Shown here: positions 1-7,030 of the stretch, piece by piece | Layout of the letters: each line of letters starts with the position of its first letter | Position numbering within the stretch: position 1 is the stretch's first letter | NCBI GenBank assembly: GCA_013042895.1 | Contig: JABDPD010000103.1 | Coordinates: 1 to 8,245 of the forward strand | DNA length: 8,245 nt | Direction: 5' to 3' | Origin: Boseongicola sp. | GTDB taxonomy: Bacteria > Pseudomonadota > Alphaproteobacteria > Rhodobacterales > Rhodobacteraceae | Made by a program: the position numbers and the translations under genes | The notes under the pieces: model-generated | What the model saw: the letters and a program-made list of their open reading frames with translations, nothing else | Told to the model about the DNA's origin: nothing | Database searches by the model: none

Positions 1-178
<178 letters not shown>

Positions 179-190
179 GAAAGGGCGCCC

Positions 191-796
191 ATGTCAGAGG
201 CCCTCACCGAACTTGCGACTCATATTGAGCTTAAACGCCCGGACTGCGTGATTTCGTGGGACATTGCGTTTGACGAGCTGACGATCAATGTCACGCAATC
301 GTCTCTGGCCGGCTTTGTCGAGTTTCTGAAGACAGACTCCAATTGCCGATTTTCGACGTTGGTCGATATCACCGCGGTGGATCACCCGGATCGCGACCCG
401 CGGTTCGACATGGTTTACCACTTTCTGAGCATGTATCAAAACCACCGTGTGCGCCTGAAGGTCGGCGTGCGCGAGGATGATATCGTACCGTCGCTAACGG
501 GGGTTCACTCCGGGGCGAACTGGTTTGAGCGTGAGGTCTTCGACATGTTCGGGATCCTGTTTTCCGGGCACCCGGATTTGCGGCGCATCCTGACGGATTA
601 CGGGTTCCGTGGATATCCGTTGCGCAAGGACTTCCCGACGACGGGTTACACTGAGTTGCGTTATGACGAAGAGCAAAAGCGAGTGGTTTATGAGCCGGTG
701 TCGCTGGTGCAGGAGTACCGTCAGTTCGACTTCATGTCGCCTTGGGAAGGGGCCGAATACATCCTTCCGGGGGATGATAAGGCCGAAGCAAAATGA
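191..796 (+). CDS. nuoC: NADH-quinone oxidoreductase subunit C (NuoC/Nqo5, 30 kDa subunit)
   Basis: This is a complete 201-residue peripheral-arm subunit of complex I that packs against NuoD and NuoB near the quinone site and carries no cofactor. The diagnostic 30-kDa block runs from W111 to P149: [14 protein letters not shown], then [13 protein letters not shown], then GYPLRKDFP. The length is normal for a free-standing alphaproteobacterial NuoC; enterobacteria fuse it to NuoD. The ATG at 191 is chosen because AGGAAAGGG (177-185) lies five bases upstream and no further in-frame extension is needed. The stop overlaps the next start as ATGA (793-796), which suggests translational coupling to the following small membrane protein. 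The unusual feature is downstream: two extra genes separate it from nuoD, its structural partner. Confidence 0.97.
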   Translation: MSEALTELATHIELKRPDCVISWDIAFDELTINVTQSSLAGFVEFLKTDSNCRFSTLVDITAVDHPDRDPRFDMVYHFLSMYQNHRVRLKVGVREDDIVPSLTGVHSGANWFEREVFDMFGILFSGHPDLRRILTDYGFRGYPLRKDFPTTGYTELRYDEEQKRVVYEPVSLVQEYRQFDFMSPWEGAEYILPGDDKAEAK

Positions 797-990
797 TTAT
801 TCCGATGGGACCGTTTCAGCTTTTCATTCTTGCGATATGGGTGGCCATATTGGTCATTCCCTTCTGGAAGCTGCTGCCGCGCTATGGGATTTCGAAGTAT
901 TTCGCGCCGCTAGCTGCAATGCCGGCGATTGCGTTGGTGTTGCTTTGGATCATCGCGTTCAAGGAAGACGTTGAAGGGCCGCGTTCATGA
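793..990 (+). CDS. Small two-helix membrane protein in nuo operon (unknown function)
   Basis: This 65-residue protein is not a canonical complex I subunit and I do not assign it a function. Two hydrophobic stretches are clear: about residues 7-25 ([19 protein letters not shown]) and 39-58 ([19 protein letters not shown]). They are joined by a short basic connector ([12 protein letters not shown]), and a charged tail (KEDVEGPRS) follows. This predicts a hairpin inner-membrane protein. Its start overlaps the nuoC stop (ATGA), and its stop overlaps the sulfotransferase start in the same way, so it should be translated with both. Only a weak Shine-Dalgarno candidate (AAGG, 779-782) precedes it, consistent with translation by re-initiation. 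Short unidentified frames are known among nuo genes in Rhodobacter and Paracoccus, so an accessory role at the membrane arm is plausible but inferred. Confidence 0.8.
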   Translation: MIIPMGPFQLFILAIWVAILVIPFWKLLPRYGISKYFAPLAAMPAIALVLLWIIAFKEDVEGPRS

Positions 991-1841
991 CGGTGCTTTT
1001 CTTTTGCGTGGGGGCTGCAAAGGCGGGGACGAGCTGGCTGCATCGCCAGCTGTTGGACCATCCCGAGTGTCACCTCCGCGCTATCAAGGAATTGCATTAC
1101 TTTGATGCCTTGGAGAACGGGCGTCTGGATCGTCAGATTGACCATCATCAGGCGCAGCAAAGGGCTTTGAAGGAGCGGTTGGCGAGGCGTGGCTCGGCTC
1201 CGAGCGTAGCGCAGTTGCGGCGGTTGGCGGATCGGGCGGAGTGGCTTGAGGTTTTAAGGCGCGGCGATGATCAGACGGCGTATTTGGAGTACTTGGAGCG
1301 CGGCGCGACTGCTGGACAGGTCGTTGGGGACATGACCCCGGCGTATGCGCTGTTACCTTCGAAACGTTTGGAACGCATGGCGCGGATGAGCGATGACGTG
1401 CGGATGCTTTATGTTTTGCGCGACCCGATTGAGCGGCTTTGGAGCCATGTGCGCATGATTGCAGCGCGTCGCGACGATGCCGGCGAAGTGTCGGCGCGGC
1501 GCTGTGCGAACATTCTGAAGCGGGTGTTTCGAGGTGAAGAGGATCAGATCGCGATGCGCTCGGATTATGCGAGTGCTTTGACGCGGCTGGCGGCGGTGCC
1601 GAAATTGTTGGTTGAGGTGTTTGAAGATATGGTTGCAGGGCCGGGGTTTGGTCGGATTTGCGACTTTTTGGGGATTGCCCGGGTTGAGAGTGCTTTGGCG
1701 CCTGTTCATGTGGGCCAGACGCTCGATATGACCTCGGATCAGAGACAGGCGGCGGCGGCATTTCTCGCACCGCAATATGATGCAGCGGAGCGCGCATTGG
1801 GCGGACTGCCCGAGGCGTGGAGCCGGAAAGGACGTTTGTGA
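987..1841 (+). CDS. PAPS-dependent sulfotransferase family protein inside nuo operon
   Basis: The predicted 284-residue cytoplasmic enzyme should transfer sulfate from PAPS to an unknown acceptor. The 5'-phosphosulfate loop is at residues 9-18 ([10 protein letters not shown], with K12 and T15), followed by KELHYF at 34-39. A GDMTPAY motif lies at 114-120, and the 3'-phosphate motif [14 protein letters not shown] is at 141-154 (R145, S153). SDYASAL at 192-198 and a VFEDM strand at 211-215 match the heparan-sulfotransferase-like fold. Length and motifs look intact, and no signal peptide or membrane anchor is seen. Translation starts at the ATG of an ATGA overlap with the upstream small gene, with GAAGGG at 973-978 as ribosome binding site. 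The TGA shares its last base with the nuoD ATG. Base use resembles its neighbours, so recent acquisition is not obvious. The acceptor, and any link to complex I, are unknown; carbohydrate or small-molecule sulfation are alternatives. Confidence 0.93.
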   Translation: MTVLFFCVGAAKAGTSWLHRQLLDHPECHLRAIKELHYFDALENGRLDRQIDHHQAQQRALKERLARRGSAPSVAQLRRLADRAEWLEVLRRGDDQTAYLEYLERGATAGQVVGDMTPAYALLPSKRLERMARMSDDVRMLYVLRDPIERLWSHVRMIAARRDDAGEVSARRCANILKRVFRGEEDQIAMRSDYASALTRLAAVPKLLVEVFEDMVAGPGFGRICDFLGIARVESALAPVHVGQTLDMTSDQRQAAAAFLAPQYDAAERALGGLPEAWSRKGRL

Positions 1842-3049
1842 TGGACGGCAATTTTGATGACGCTCTGACGGGTGAACAGAAGATCCGGAATTTCAATATC
1901 AACTTCGGCCCGCAGCACCCAGCCGCGCATGGCGTTTTGCGGCTGGTGCTTGAATTGGATGGTGAGATCGTCGAGCGGTGCGACCCGCATATTGGGCTTT
2001 TGCATCGCGGCACTGAAAAGCTGATGGAAAGCCGGACATATTTGCAGAACCTGCCGTATTTTGACCGGTTGGATTACGTGGCTCCGATGAATCAGGAACA
2101 CGCTTGGTGTCTGGCGATCGAGAAGCTCACAGGGACGGAGGTTCCGCGCAGGGCGAGCCTCATTCGGGTGCTTTATTCCGAGATTGGGCGGGTATTGAAC
2201 CACCTTCTGAACGTGACAACGCAGGCTTTGGACGTGGGCGCTTTGACGCCTCCGCTTTGGGGCTTTGAAGAGCGTGAGAAGCTGATGGTGTTTTATGAGC
2301 GGGCCTGTGGCGCGCGCCTTCACGCTGCATATTTTCGGCCCGGCGGTGTGCATCAGGACTTGCCGCCCGATCTGATCGAGGACATCGATACTTGGGCGCA
2401 GGAGTTTCCGAAGGCGCTTGATGATATCGACGGGCTCTTGACTGAAAACCGGATCTTCAAACAACGCAACGTGGATATCTGCGTGATTTCTCAGGAAGAG
2501 GCTCTGGAGTGGGGTTTTTCCGGCGTGATGGTGCGCGGCTCGGGCATGGCGTGGGATTTGCGGCGGTCGCAACCCTATGAGTGCTATGATGAGTTCGAAT
2601 TCCAGATCCCGGTCGGGACCAATGGGGATTGCTACGATCGTTACCTGTGTCGGATGCAGGAAATGCGGGAGTCGGTGAAGATCATTCGCCAGGCCTGTGA
2701 AAAGCTGCGCAATGAGTCGGGTGACGTGATGGCGCGGGGAAAGATCACGCCGCCCTCACGGGGGGATATGAAGACCTCGATGGAGGCGCTTATTCATCAC
2801 TTCAAGCTTTACACCGAAGGGTTCCATGTGCCTGAGGGCGAGGTCTATGCCGCGGTCGAAGCTCCAAAAGGCGAGTTTGGCGTCTATCTGGTGGCTGATG
2901 GCACGAACAAACCTTATCGCTCGAAGATCCGCGCGCCGGGCTTCCTGCATTTGCAGGCGATGGATCATATCTCGAAGGGGCATCAGCTGGCGGATGTCGC
3001 CGCGATCATCGGCACGCTGGATGTCGTCTTTGGCGAGATTGACCGGTAA
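1841..3049 (+). CDS. nuoD: NADH-quinone oxidoreductase subunit D (NuoD/Nqo4, 49 kDa subunit)
   Basis: This 402-residue protein is the 49-kDa peripheral subunit that, with NuoB, forms the quinone-reduction chamber. The family signature [14 protein letters not shown] (22-35) supplies H26 and H30, and [14 protein letters not shown] (48-61) follows. [14 protein letters not shown] contributes Y79. The H30-Y79 spacing of 49 residues equals that of the quinone-binding His38/Tyr87 pair described for Thermus Nqo4. A typical family end, VVFGEIDR, closes the protein at full length. I start at the ATG at 1841 rather than the in-frame GTG at 1817, because GGAAAGGA (1825-1832) sits eight bases before it and the upstream codons overlap the sulfotransferase. 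The first base is shared with the sulfotransferase stop codon, so expression of the two is probably coupled. No expected quinone-site residue looks altered. Confidence 0.97.
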   Translation: MDGNFDDALTGEQKIRNFNINFGPQHPAAHGVLRLVLELDGEIVERCDPHIGLLHRGTEKLMESRTYLQNLPYFDRLDYVAPMNQEHAWCLAIEKLTGTEVPRRASLIRVLYSEIGRVLNHLLNVTTQALDVGALTPPLWGFEEREKLMVFYERACGARLHAAYFRPGGVHQDLPPDLIEDIDTWAQEFPKALDDIDGLLTENRIFKQRNVDICVISQEEALEWGFSGVMVRGSGMAWDLRRSQPYECYDEFEFQIPVGTNGDCYDRYLCRMQEMRESVKIIRQACEKLRNESGDVMARGKITPPSRGDMKTSMEALIHHFKLYTEGFHVPEGEVYAAVEAPKGEFGVYLVADGTNKPYRSKIRAPGFLHLQAMDHISKGHQLADVAAIIGTLDVVFGEIDR

Positions 3050-3051
3050 TT

Positions 3052-3408
3052 ATGGCCGCCACAATCCTCATATTGGTGTCCGCGATGGCGCTTTTGGTGA
3101 CCGGGGGTTTGACCGTATTGGTCATGCGCAACCCGGAAGCCGGATTGGCGCGCATTGACCACCATGTAGAGGATTTGCCGCAGGTTTTGGCCGGGCGGTA
3201 TCTTACGTTTTTTGTCTTGGCACTTGGGGCTGCAATTTATGCCGACCCGATTGTGTTTTTCGGCCTGTTTGTTGCCTTCGCGGTCGCCAGCGCGGCCGAT
3301 ACGATCATTTATGCCCGCAAGGGTAAGAAATACGGACCACATCTGGCTGCGGGCATCGCCTCGGTCACAGGTGCGGGCCTTAGCCTTATAGCCGCAGGAG
3401 CGAATTGA
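3052..3408 (+). CDS. Small multi-spanning membrane protein between nuoD and nuoE (unknown)
   Basis: This 118-residue protein belongs to no family I can name. Three or four hydrophobic segments are visible: about 3-24 ([20 protein letters not shown]), 50-64, 66-86 ([18 protein letters not shown]) and a final Gly/Ala-rich stretch at about 97-116. A hydrophilic loop with acidic and histidine residues ([13 protein letters not shown], about 33-45) follows the first helix, and a basic loop (YARKGKKYG) precedes the last. It is not a NuoA, NuoK or NuoJ homologue on visible motifs. It starts two bases after nuoD, and its TGA shares a base with the nuoE ATG, so it is embedded in the operon and its end supplies the nuoE ribosome binding site. 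An accessory or assembly role for the membrane arm is inference from position only. Confidence 0.8.
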   Translation: MAATILILVSAMALLVTGGLTVLVMRNPEAGLARIDHHVEDLPQVLAGRYLTFFVLALGAAIYADPIVFFGLFVAFAVASAADTIIYARKGKKYGPHLAAGIASVTGAGLSLIAAGAN

Positions 3409-4469
3409 TGCTGCGCCGACTTCACAAAGACCAACCCGACCATTTCGCGTTTGCGGACGCCAACCTTGCCTGGGCGGAAGCTCAGATCAAGAAGTACCCG
3501 GAAGGGCGGCAGGCCTCGGCGATTATTCCGCTGTTGTGGCGCGCTCAGGAGCAAGAGGGCTGGCTGACGCGTCCTGCGATGGAAGCAGTGGCTGCCATGT
3601 TGGACATGGCCTATATCCGGGTACTGGAGGTGGCAACCTTCTACTTCATGTTCCAGCTGCAGCCGGTTGGGTCGGTTGCGCATATTCAGGTCTGCGGCAC
3701 GACGTCGTGTATGATTTGCGGGGCTGAGGATCTGATTGGGGTCTGCAAGGAAAAAATCGCGAAGCACGCGCATGATCTGTCGGCTGACGGAAAGTTCTCG
3801 TGGGAAGAGGTTGAGTGCCTTGGGGCATGCGCAAATGCACCGATGGCGCAGATTGGCAAGGACTACTACGAAGATCTGACAGCTGAGCGTTTAGGTGAGA
3901 TCATCGACGAGATGGCTGCCGGAAAGGTGCCTGTCCCTGGGCCTCAGAATCGGCGCTACGCGGCCGAGCCGTCGGGTGGGCTGACCTCGCTGAAGGAACA
4001 TGAAAGTGGTCGGGCGAAGTATAACGCCAGTGCGCAGGCTGCTGTGGATATTGGCGACACTATCAAGCGCATCGACGGGACTGAGGTGGCGCTTTTGACG
4101 CCTTGGATTCATGACGGTGAAGTGGCGACGAAACCGCGCCCTGCTGAGGTGACTCCGATTGCGCCGACTGAGCCTGCGCCGGTGGCTGAACCGGAGCCGG
4201 TAGCGGTTGCCGCCGAAGGGACCAAGCCCGAGGGTTTGAGCGAAGCGCGTGACGGTAATGCGGATGATCTGAAGCGGATCAAAGGCGTTGGGCCGAAGTT
4301 GGAAAAGCTGCTTAACTCGCTTGGCTTTTTCCACTTCGATCAAGTGGCGAATTGGTCCGCGGAAGAGATCGCCTGGGTCGATGATAACCTGGAGGGTTTC
4401 AAGGGTCGTGTGACGCGTGATGAGTGGGTCGCGCAGGCGAAAGTGCTCACAAATGAGGCAGATACATAG
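3408..4469 (+). CDS. nuoE: NADH-quinone oxidoreductase subunit E (NuoE/Nqo2) with C-terminal helix-hairpin-helix extension
   Basis: This is the 24-kDa thioredoxin-like subunit of the NADH-oxidising tip, binding [2Fe-2S] cluster N1a beside NuoF. The four ligands are C96 and C101 (VCGTTSC) and C137 and C141 (ECLGAC), preceded by the family segment [15 protein letters not shown]. The usual NuoE domain ends near residue 180. A further ~170 residues hold a variable stretch, a Pro/Ala/Glu linker (about 243-276) and a compact helix-hairpin-helix module at 282-347 ([17 protein letters not shown], then a [14 protein letters not shown] helix). That module resembles the H3TH-type domain found fused to several alphaproteobacterial proteins. 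At 353 residues it is much longer than the mitochondrial 24-kDa protein. The ATG at 3408 has AGGAG (3396-3400) seven bases upstream; an in-frame TTG one codon earlier is less likely. The role of the extension is unknown. Confidence 0.96.
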   Translation: MLRRLHKDQPDHFAFADANLAWAEAQIKKYPEGRQASAIIPLLWRAQEQEGWLTRPAMEAVAAMLDMAYIRVLEVATFYFMFQLQPVGSVAHIQVCGTTSCMICGAEDLIGVCKEKIAKHAHDLSADGKFSWEEVECLGACANAPMAQIGKDYYEDLTAERLGEIIDEMAAGKVPVPGPQNRRYAAEPSGGLTSLKEHESGRAKYNASAQAAVDIGDTIKRIDGTEVALLTPWIHDGEVATKPRPAEVTPIAPTEPAPVAEPEPVAVAAEGTKPEGLSEARDGNADDLKRIKGVGPKLEKLLNSLGFFHFDQVANWSAEEIAWVDDNLEGFKGRVTRDEWVAQAKVLTNEADT

Positions 4470-4472
4470 AAA

Positions 4473-4501
4473 TTTTGCCTAAACGCGAATCCTGATATAA
4501 T
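4473..4501 (+). promoter_or_regulatory. Candidate internal promoter (extended -10)
   Basis: The gap after nuoE contains TGATATAAT at 4493-4501, a perfect consensus TATAAT with the TG of an extended -10 element. A weak -35 candidate (TTTTGC, 4473-4478) lies at 17-base spacing. Transcription would start near 4508, giving a leader of about 27 bases before the ATG at 4535, whose ribosome binding site (GGAGG, 4523-4527) is strong. It could let the downstream genes through nuoF be expressed separately from the upstream nuo genes. It is read from sequence alone, and the -35 match is poor. Confidence 0.5.
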
Positions 4502-4506
4502 CAGGA
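4490..4506. repeat. Perfect 7-bp inverted repeat over the -10 box
   Basis: TCCTGAT and ATCAGGA form a perfect 7-base-pair inverted repeat around an ATA loop. It covers the whole TATAAT hexamer, so it could be an operator for a dimeric regulator or, in RNA read through from nuoE, a small hairpin. No T-run follows, so it is not an intrinsic terminator. The half-sites resemble the FNR/CRP family (TTGAT....ATCAA), but the centre is one base short. Confidence 0.5.
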
Positions 4507-4534
4507 GACGTCTGAAGAATTTGGAGGCGCGTTA

Positions 4535-5197
4535 ATGCTAAGACACACCCAAGGCTCGCTCGCAATTGTTGGTGCAATTGCGGCGGCAGTTTTCCTTGTC
4601 GCGTTCGTTGCACTGTATGTTCTCGGTGATTTCTCAATTTCCGCAACCGTATTTATGGCCATATTCCCGGCCGCCATTGCGGCGATCGTTTTGTACCGGG
4701 GATTTGCCGATGATGGTCCGGTCACCGCGGCGGCGCCTGCGGCGAAAGCAGCTCCGGCGGCGGCTCCTGTTGCCGCGGCCGCGCCTGAACCAGAGCCTGT
4801 CGTTGAGGCCGAGCGACAAGCAGCGCCAGAGCCAGAAGCAGCGCCAGAGTCAGAAGCTGCGCCTGAGCCGGAACCTGCGCCTGAGCCAACACCGGTGGCG
4901 GCACAGTCTGGGGATAAGCCAGTAGGGATGGATGCTCCTCGTGACGGTAACGCGGATGATCTGAAACTGATCAAGGGTGTCGGGCCGAAGCTAGAAAAGC
5001 TCTTAAATTCTATGGGTTATTGGCATTTCGATCAGATCGCGGGTTGGAGTTCGAGCGACGTGGCTTGGGTTGACGAGAACCTGGAAGGTTTCAAGGGTCG
5101 GGTCACGCGCGACGAGTGGGTCGCGCAGTCGAAAACCCTCGCCGGTGGTGGCGAGACGGAATTCTCCAAACGTGTCGAAGACGGAGACGTTTACTAG
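4535..5197 (+). CDS. Membrane-anchored helix-hairpin-helix protein, relative of the NuoE C-terminus
   Basis: This 220-residue protein of unknown function has three parts. Two membrane helices come first (about 8-30, SLAIVGAIAAAVFLVAFVAL, and 34-55). A long Pro/Ala/Glu linker (about 58-130) contains tandem AAPEPE-type hexapeptides. A helix-hairpin-helix domain at 137-202 begins [20 protein letters not shown]. That domain aligns without gaps to NuoE 282-347, with 53 of 66 residues identical by my count. The anchor therefore presents on a flexible arm the same module that ends NuoE. The ATG at 4535 has GGAGG seven bases upstream. It has its own candidate promoter and is the first gene after nuoE. 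Relatives are often labelled as NADH dehydrogenase-associated or predicted H3TH 5'-nuclease domain proteins; no nuclease active site is visible, so binding rather than catalysis is more likely. Confidence 0.88.
   Translation: MLRHTQGSLAIVGAIAAAVFLVAFVALYVLGDFSISATVFMAIFPAAIAAIVLYRGFADDGPVTAAAPAAKAAPAAAPVAAAAPEPEPVVEAERQAAPEPEAAPESEAAPEPEPAPEPTPVAAQSGDKPVGMDAPRDGNADDLKLIKGVGPKLEKLLNSMGYWHFDQIAGWSSSDVAWVDENLEGFKGRVTRDEWVAQSKTLAGGGETEFSKRVEDGDVY
4820..4891 (+). repeat. Four 18-bp tandem units encoding AAPEPE-type linker
   Basis: Four consecutive 18-base units (4820-4837, 4838-4855, 4856-4873, 4874-4891) encode AAPEPE, AAPESE, AAPEPE and PAPEPT. The first two differ at a single base and the later ones increasingly diverge. 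The pattern suggests growth of the linker by slippage or unequal exchange. Copy number probably varies between strains; this is inference. Confidence 0.75.
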
Positions 5198-5231
5198 GCG
5201 TTCGTAAGAAGCGCGCGAAAATACCCGGTGA

Positions 5232-5247
5232 GGGCGGCCAACCGCCC
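5232..5247 (+). other. GC-only hairpin in gap after the helix-hairpin-helix gene
   Basis: GGGCGG (5232-5237) and CCGCCC (5242-5247) form a six-pair GC stem with a CCAA loop, 34 bases after the stop at 5195-5197. No U-tract follows, so it is not a standard intrinsic terminator. It could act as a 3'-end stability or processing hairpin between this gene and the next one. Confidence 0.45.
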
Positions 5248-5293
5248 CGCCACAATATGGGAACGAAGGGTGCGGCGCGCATGCGTTGGCTCA

Positions 5294-5315
5294 CGGTTTG
5301 CACCGAAACCGGTGC
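5294..5315 (+). other. Two mutually exclusive hairpins upstream of the DUF5337-like gene
   Basis: CGGTTT (5294-5299) can pair with AAACCG (5306-5311) around a GCACCG loop. That loop, GCACCG (5300-5305), can instead pair with CGGTGC (5310-5315) around AAAC. Both six-pair stems are perfect and share bases, so only one can form at a time. They end 19 bases before the ATG at 5335. The element may be a dispersed palindromic repeat or an RNA switch-like leader; sequence alone cannot decide. Confidence 0.35.
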
Positions 5316-5334
5316 CCAAAGAAGTGGATGATGT

Positions 5335-5571
5335 ATGACCGACATGCGCAACGACCTAGACCTCGAAAAATCTCTGTCCAGGCAAACGCGGCAGGTGTCG
5401 GTGGTGATTGCCGCGACGATGTTGCTTTGGATGTTGGCGCAGTTTTTGGGCAGCTGGCTTGGGCTTCCATCGCATTATGTTTTCCTTTTCGACCTTTTTG
5501 CCTTGGCTGGGTTCTTTTGGGCCCTTGTGGTGACCTTCCAAATCTGGCGTAAACGTCGCGACACAGAATAA
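5335..5571 (+). CDS. Small two-helix membrane protein, DUF5337-like
   Basis: A 78-residue protein of unknown function. A charged N-terminus (TDMRNDLDLEKSLSRQTRQ) precedes two hydrophobic helices: about 22-43 (VVIAATMLLWMLAQFLGSWL) and 48-69 (YVFLFDLFALAGFFWALVVTF). A basic C-terminus (QIWRKRRDTE) follows. The pattern VIAAT-LLWMLAQ, then YxFLFDLxALAGFFWAL, then WR, recalls the small family I remember as DUF5337, found beside nuoF in Rhodobacterales; that name is from memory. The positive ends suggest both termini face the cytoplasm. It starts at 5335 with only a weak AGTGGA upstream; the ATG at 5344 is an alternative. nuoF begins 42 bases downstream, so the two are probably cotranscribed. An accessory role in complex I assembly is inferred from genomic position only. 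Confidence 0.8.
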   Translation: MTDMRNDLDLEKSLSRQTRQVSVVIAATMLLWMLAQFLGSWLGLPSHYVFLFDLFALAGFFWALVVTFQIWRKRRDTE

Positions 5572-5613
5572 ACCGCGCTCGGCAGATTTTCCGGTGCGAA
5601 TGACGAGGTAGAC

Positions 5614-6912
5614 ATGCTCGAAGACAAGGACCGCATCTTCACGAATATCTATGGGATGCACGATCGCACCCTGAAGGGCGCGCAGGCGCGGGGCCATTGG
5701 GATGGGACCGCCGGTATCATTGAGAAGGGCCGCGACTGGATTGTCGATCAGATGAAGGCGTCCGGTCTTCGCGGGCGTGGCGGTGCGGGCTTTCCGACAG
5801 GTTTGAAGTGGTCGTTCATGCCGAAAGAGAGCGACGGTCGCCCAAGCTATCTGGTTGTGAACGCAGACGAGTCCGAGCCGGGTACCTGTAAAGACCGCGA
5901 AATCATGCGACACGATCCGCACACGCTGGTCGAAGGTTGTCTGATTGCCTCATTCGCGATGCAGGCGCATGCCTGCTACATCTACATTCGCGGTGAGTAT
6001 ATCCGCGAGAAAGAGGCGCTTCAGGCGGCGATTGACGAGGCATATGATGCCGGGCTTGTCGGCAAGAATGCGGCCGGGTCTGGCTGGGACTTTGAGATTT
6101 ACCTTCATCACGGTGCGGGTGCTTATATTTGTGGCGAGGAGACAGCGCTTCTGGAAAGCCTTGAAGGCAAAAAGGGTATGCCGCGTATGAAGCCGCCGTT
6201 CCCTGCGGGGGCTGGGCTTTACGGCTGTCCGACGACTGTGAACAATGTGGAGTCGATCGCGGTTGTGCCGACGATCCTGCGTCGTGGTCCTGAGTGGTTT
6301 GCCGGCTTTGGGCGTCCAAACAATGCCGGTACAAAGCTTTTTGCGATTTCTGGACACGTGAACCAGCCTTGCGTCGTTGAAGAGGCGATGTCGATCTCAT
6401 TTGAAGAACTTATTGATCGCCACTGCGGTGGTATTCGAGGCGGTTGGAAGAACCTCAAAGCCGTGATTCCGGGCGGCTCTTCTGTGCCCTGTATTCCGGG
6501 CAAGGTCATGAAAGAAGATGCGATAATGGATTTCGACTGGCTGCGCGAGCAGCGGTCGGGACTGGGAACCGCCGCTGTGATCGTGATGGACAACGACACA
6601 GATATTATTAAAGCGATTTGGCGGTTGTCGAAATTTTACAAACACGAGAGCTGCGGTCAGTGCACTCCATGCCGCGAAGGCACCGGCTGGATGATGCGTG
6701 TGATGGATCGACTGGTGCGTGGGGACGCGGAACCGGAAGAGATCGACATGCTTTTGGATGTGACCAAGCAAGTCGAGGGCCATACGATCTGCGCGCTCGG
6801 CGATGCTGCGGCCTGGCCAATTCAAGGTCTGATCCGGCATTTCCGCGATGAGATTGAGGACCGCATCAAGCATAAGCGGTCGGGTAGGTCTTCGGTGGTT
6901 GCAGCTGAATAA
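5614..6912 (+). CDS. nuoF: NADH-quinone oxidoreductase subunit F (NuoF/Nqo1, 51 kDa subunit)
   Basis: The 432-residue flavoprotein oxidises NADH with FMN and passes electrons through [4Fe-4S] cluster N3, with NuoE as its partner. The FMN/NADH glycine-rich segment [12 protein letters not shown] is at 52-63, and [13 protein letters not shown] is at 82-94. [20 protein letters not shown] is at 167-186. Cluster N3 ligands are C347, C350 and C353 ([12 protein letters not shown]) and C393 ([11 protein letters not shown]), in the CxxCxxC plus distal Cys pattern of the family. The N-terminus [13 protein letters not shown] is typical, and GAGGT (5605-5609) precedes the ATG at 5614. Length is normal and no key residue is missing. 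It lies downstream of the candidate internal promoter at 4473-4501, so its level could be set partly independently of nuoB-E. The stop is TAA at 6910-6912. Confidence 0.98.
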   Translation: MLEDKDRIFTNIYGMHDRTLKGAQARGHWDGTAGIIEKGRDWIVDQMKASGLRGRGGAGFPTGLKWSFMPKESDGRPSYLVVNADESEPGTCKDREIMRHDPHTLVEGCLIASFAMQAHACYIYIRGEYIREKEALQAAIDEAYDAGLVGKNAAGSGWDFEIYLHHGAGAYICGEETALLESLEGKKGMPRMKPPFPAGAGLYGCPTTVNNVESIAVVPTILRRGPEWFAGFGRPNNAGTKLFAISGHVNQPCVVEEAMSISFEELIDRHCGGIRGGWKNLKAVIPGGSSVPCIPGKVMKEDAIMDFDWLREQRSGLGTAAVIVMDNDTDIIKAIWRLSKFYKHESCGQCTPCREGTGWMMRVMDRLVRGDAEPEEIDMLLDVTKQVEGHTICALGDAAAWPIQGLIRHFRDEIEDRIKHKRSGRSSVVAAE

Positions 6913-6944
6913 GCTGAGTGTCCGATAAGAAACTCTGAATTACT

Positions 6945-6963
6945 TCACATCTGGCAGGTGTGA
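6945..6963 (+). other. Hairpin downstream of nuoF
   Basis: TCACATCTGGCAGGTGTGA forms an eight-pair stem with one T-G wobble around a GGC loop, 32 bases after the nuoF stop. No U-run follows, so it is unlikely to be an intrinsic terminator on its own. It may mark an RNA processing point, or as DNA serve as a binding palindrome with TCACA/TGTGA ends. GTGA then recurs at 6960, 6971 and 6981, about one helical turn apart, twice as TGACGT (6961-6966, 6972-6977). Confidence 0.45.
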
Positions 6964-6995
6964 CGTTCAGGTGACGTAGCGTGAATTTGCCCTCA

Positions 6996-7030
6996 TTAGG
7001 ACAAATTTTTCTGTGACATTTAGGTCAAAT
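6996..7030 (+). repeat. Pair of 11-bp near-identical direct repeats upstream of small membrane genes
   Basis: TTAGGACAAAT (6996-7006) and TTAGGTCAAAT (7020-7030) match at 10 of 11 bases and start 24 bases apart. They lie in the 210-base gap between nuoF and the gene at 7123, about 93 bases before its ATG. Spaced direct repeats in a noncoding gap suggest binding sites for a regulator acting on the downstream genes. I found no convincing sigma-70 promoter next to them, and chance similarity is possible. Confidence 0.4.

Noticed and set aside
1817..1840. GTG at 1817 as the nuoD start
   Set aside because: It would overlap the sulfotransferase by 25 bases and adds a non-conserved leader; the ATG at 1841 has a well-placed GGAAAGGA and normal family length.
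1084..2013. Long minus-strand frame of 309 codons opposite the sulfotransferase and nuoD start
   Set aside because: Its translation is rich in Ser, Pro, Arg and His with no domain pattern, typical of an antisense shadow of GC-biased codons. The plus strand encodes recognisable proteins over the same bases.
1739..2572. Minus-strand frame of 277 codons opposite nuoD
   Set aside because: It lies against the strongly conserved nuoD reading frame, has no family motif and no operon partner on that strand.
4251..4448. Fusion or frameshift artefact at the nuoE end
   Set aside because: The extension is in frame with nuoE without interruption, the linker is typical low-complexity sequence, and a similar extension is known from related NuoE proteins, so it is a real extended subunit.
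4490..4506. FNR/CRP-type site (TTGAT-N4-ATCAA)
   Set aside because: The half-sites are TGAT and ATCA, but the centre is three rather than four bases and the outer positions are C and G, so it does not fit the consensus.
5232..5247. Intrinsic terminator after the helix-hairpin-helix gene
   Set aside because: The stem is GC-rich but is followed by CGCCACAATATG with no run of T, so termination is not supported.
5116..5331. Plus-strand frame of 71 codons across the end of the helix-hairpin-helix gene and the gap
   Set aside because: It begins inside the conserved module in another frame, is rich in Arg and Gly, and runs through hairpin-forming noncoding sequence.
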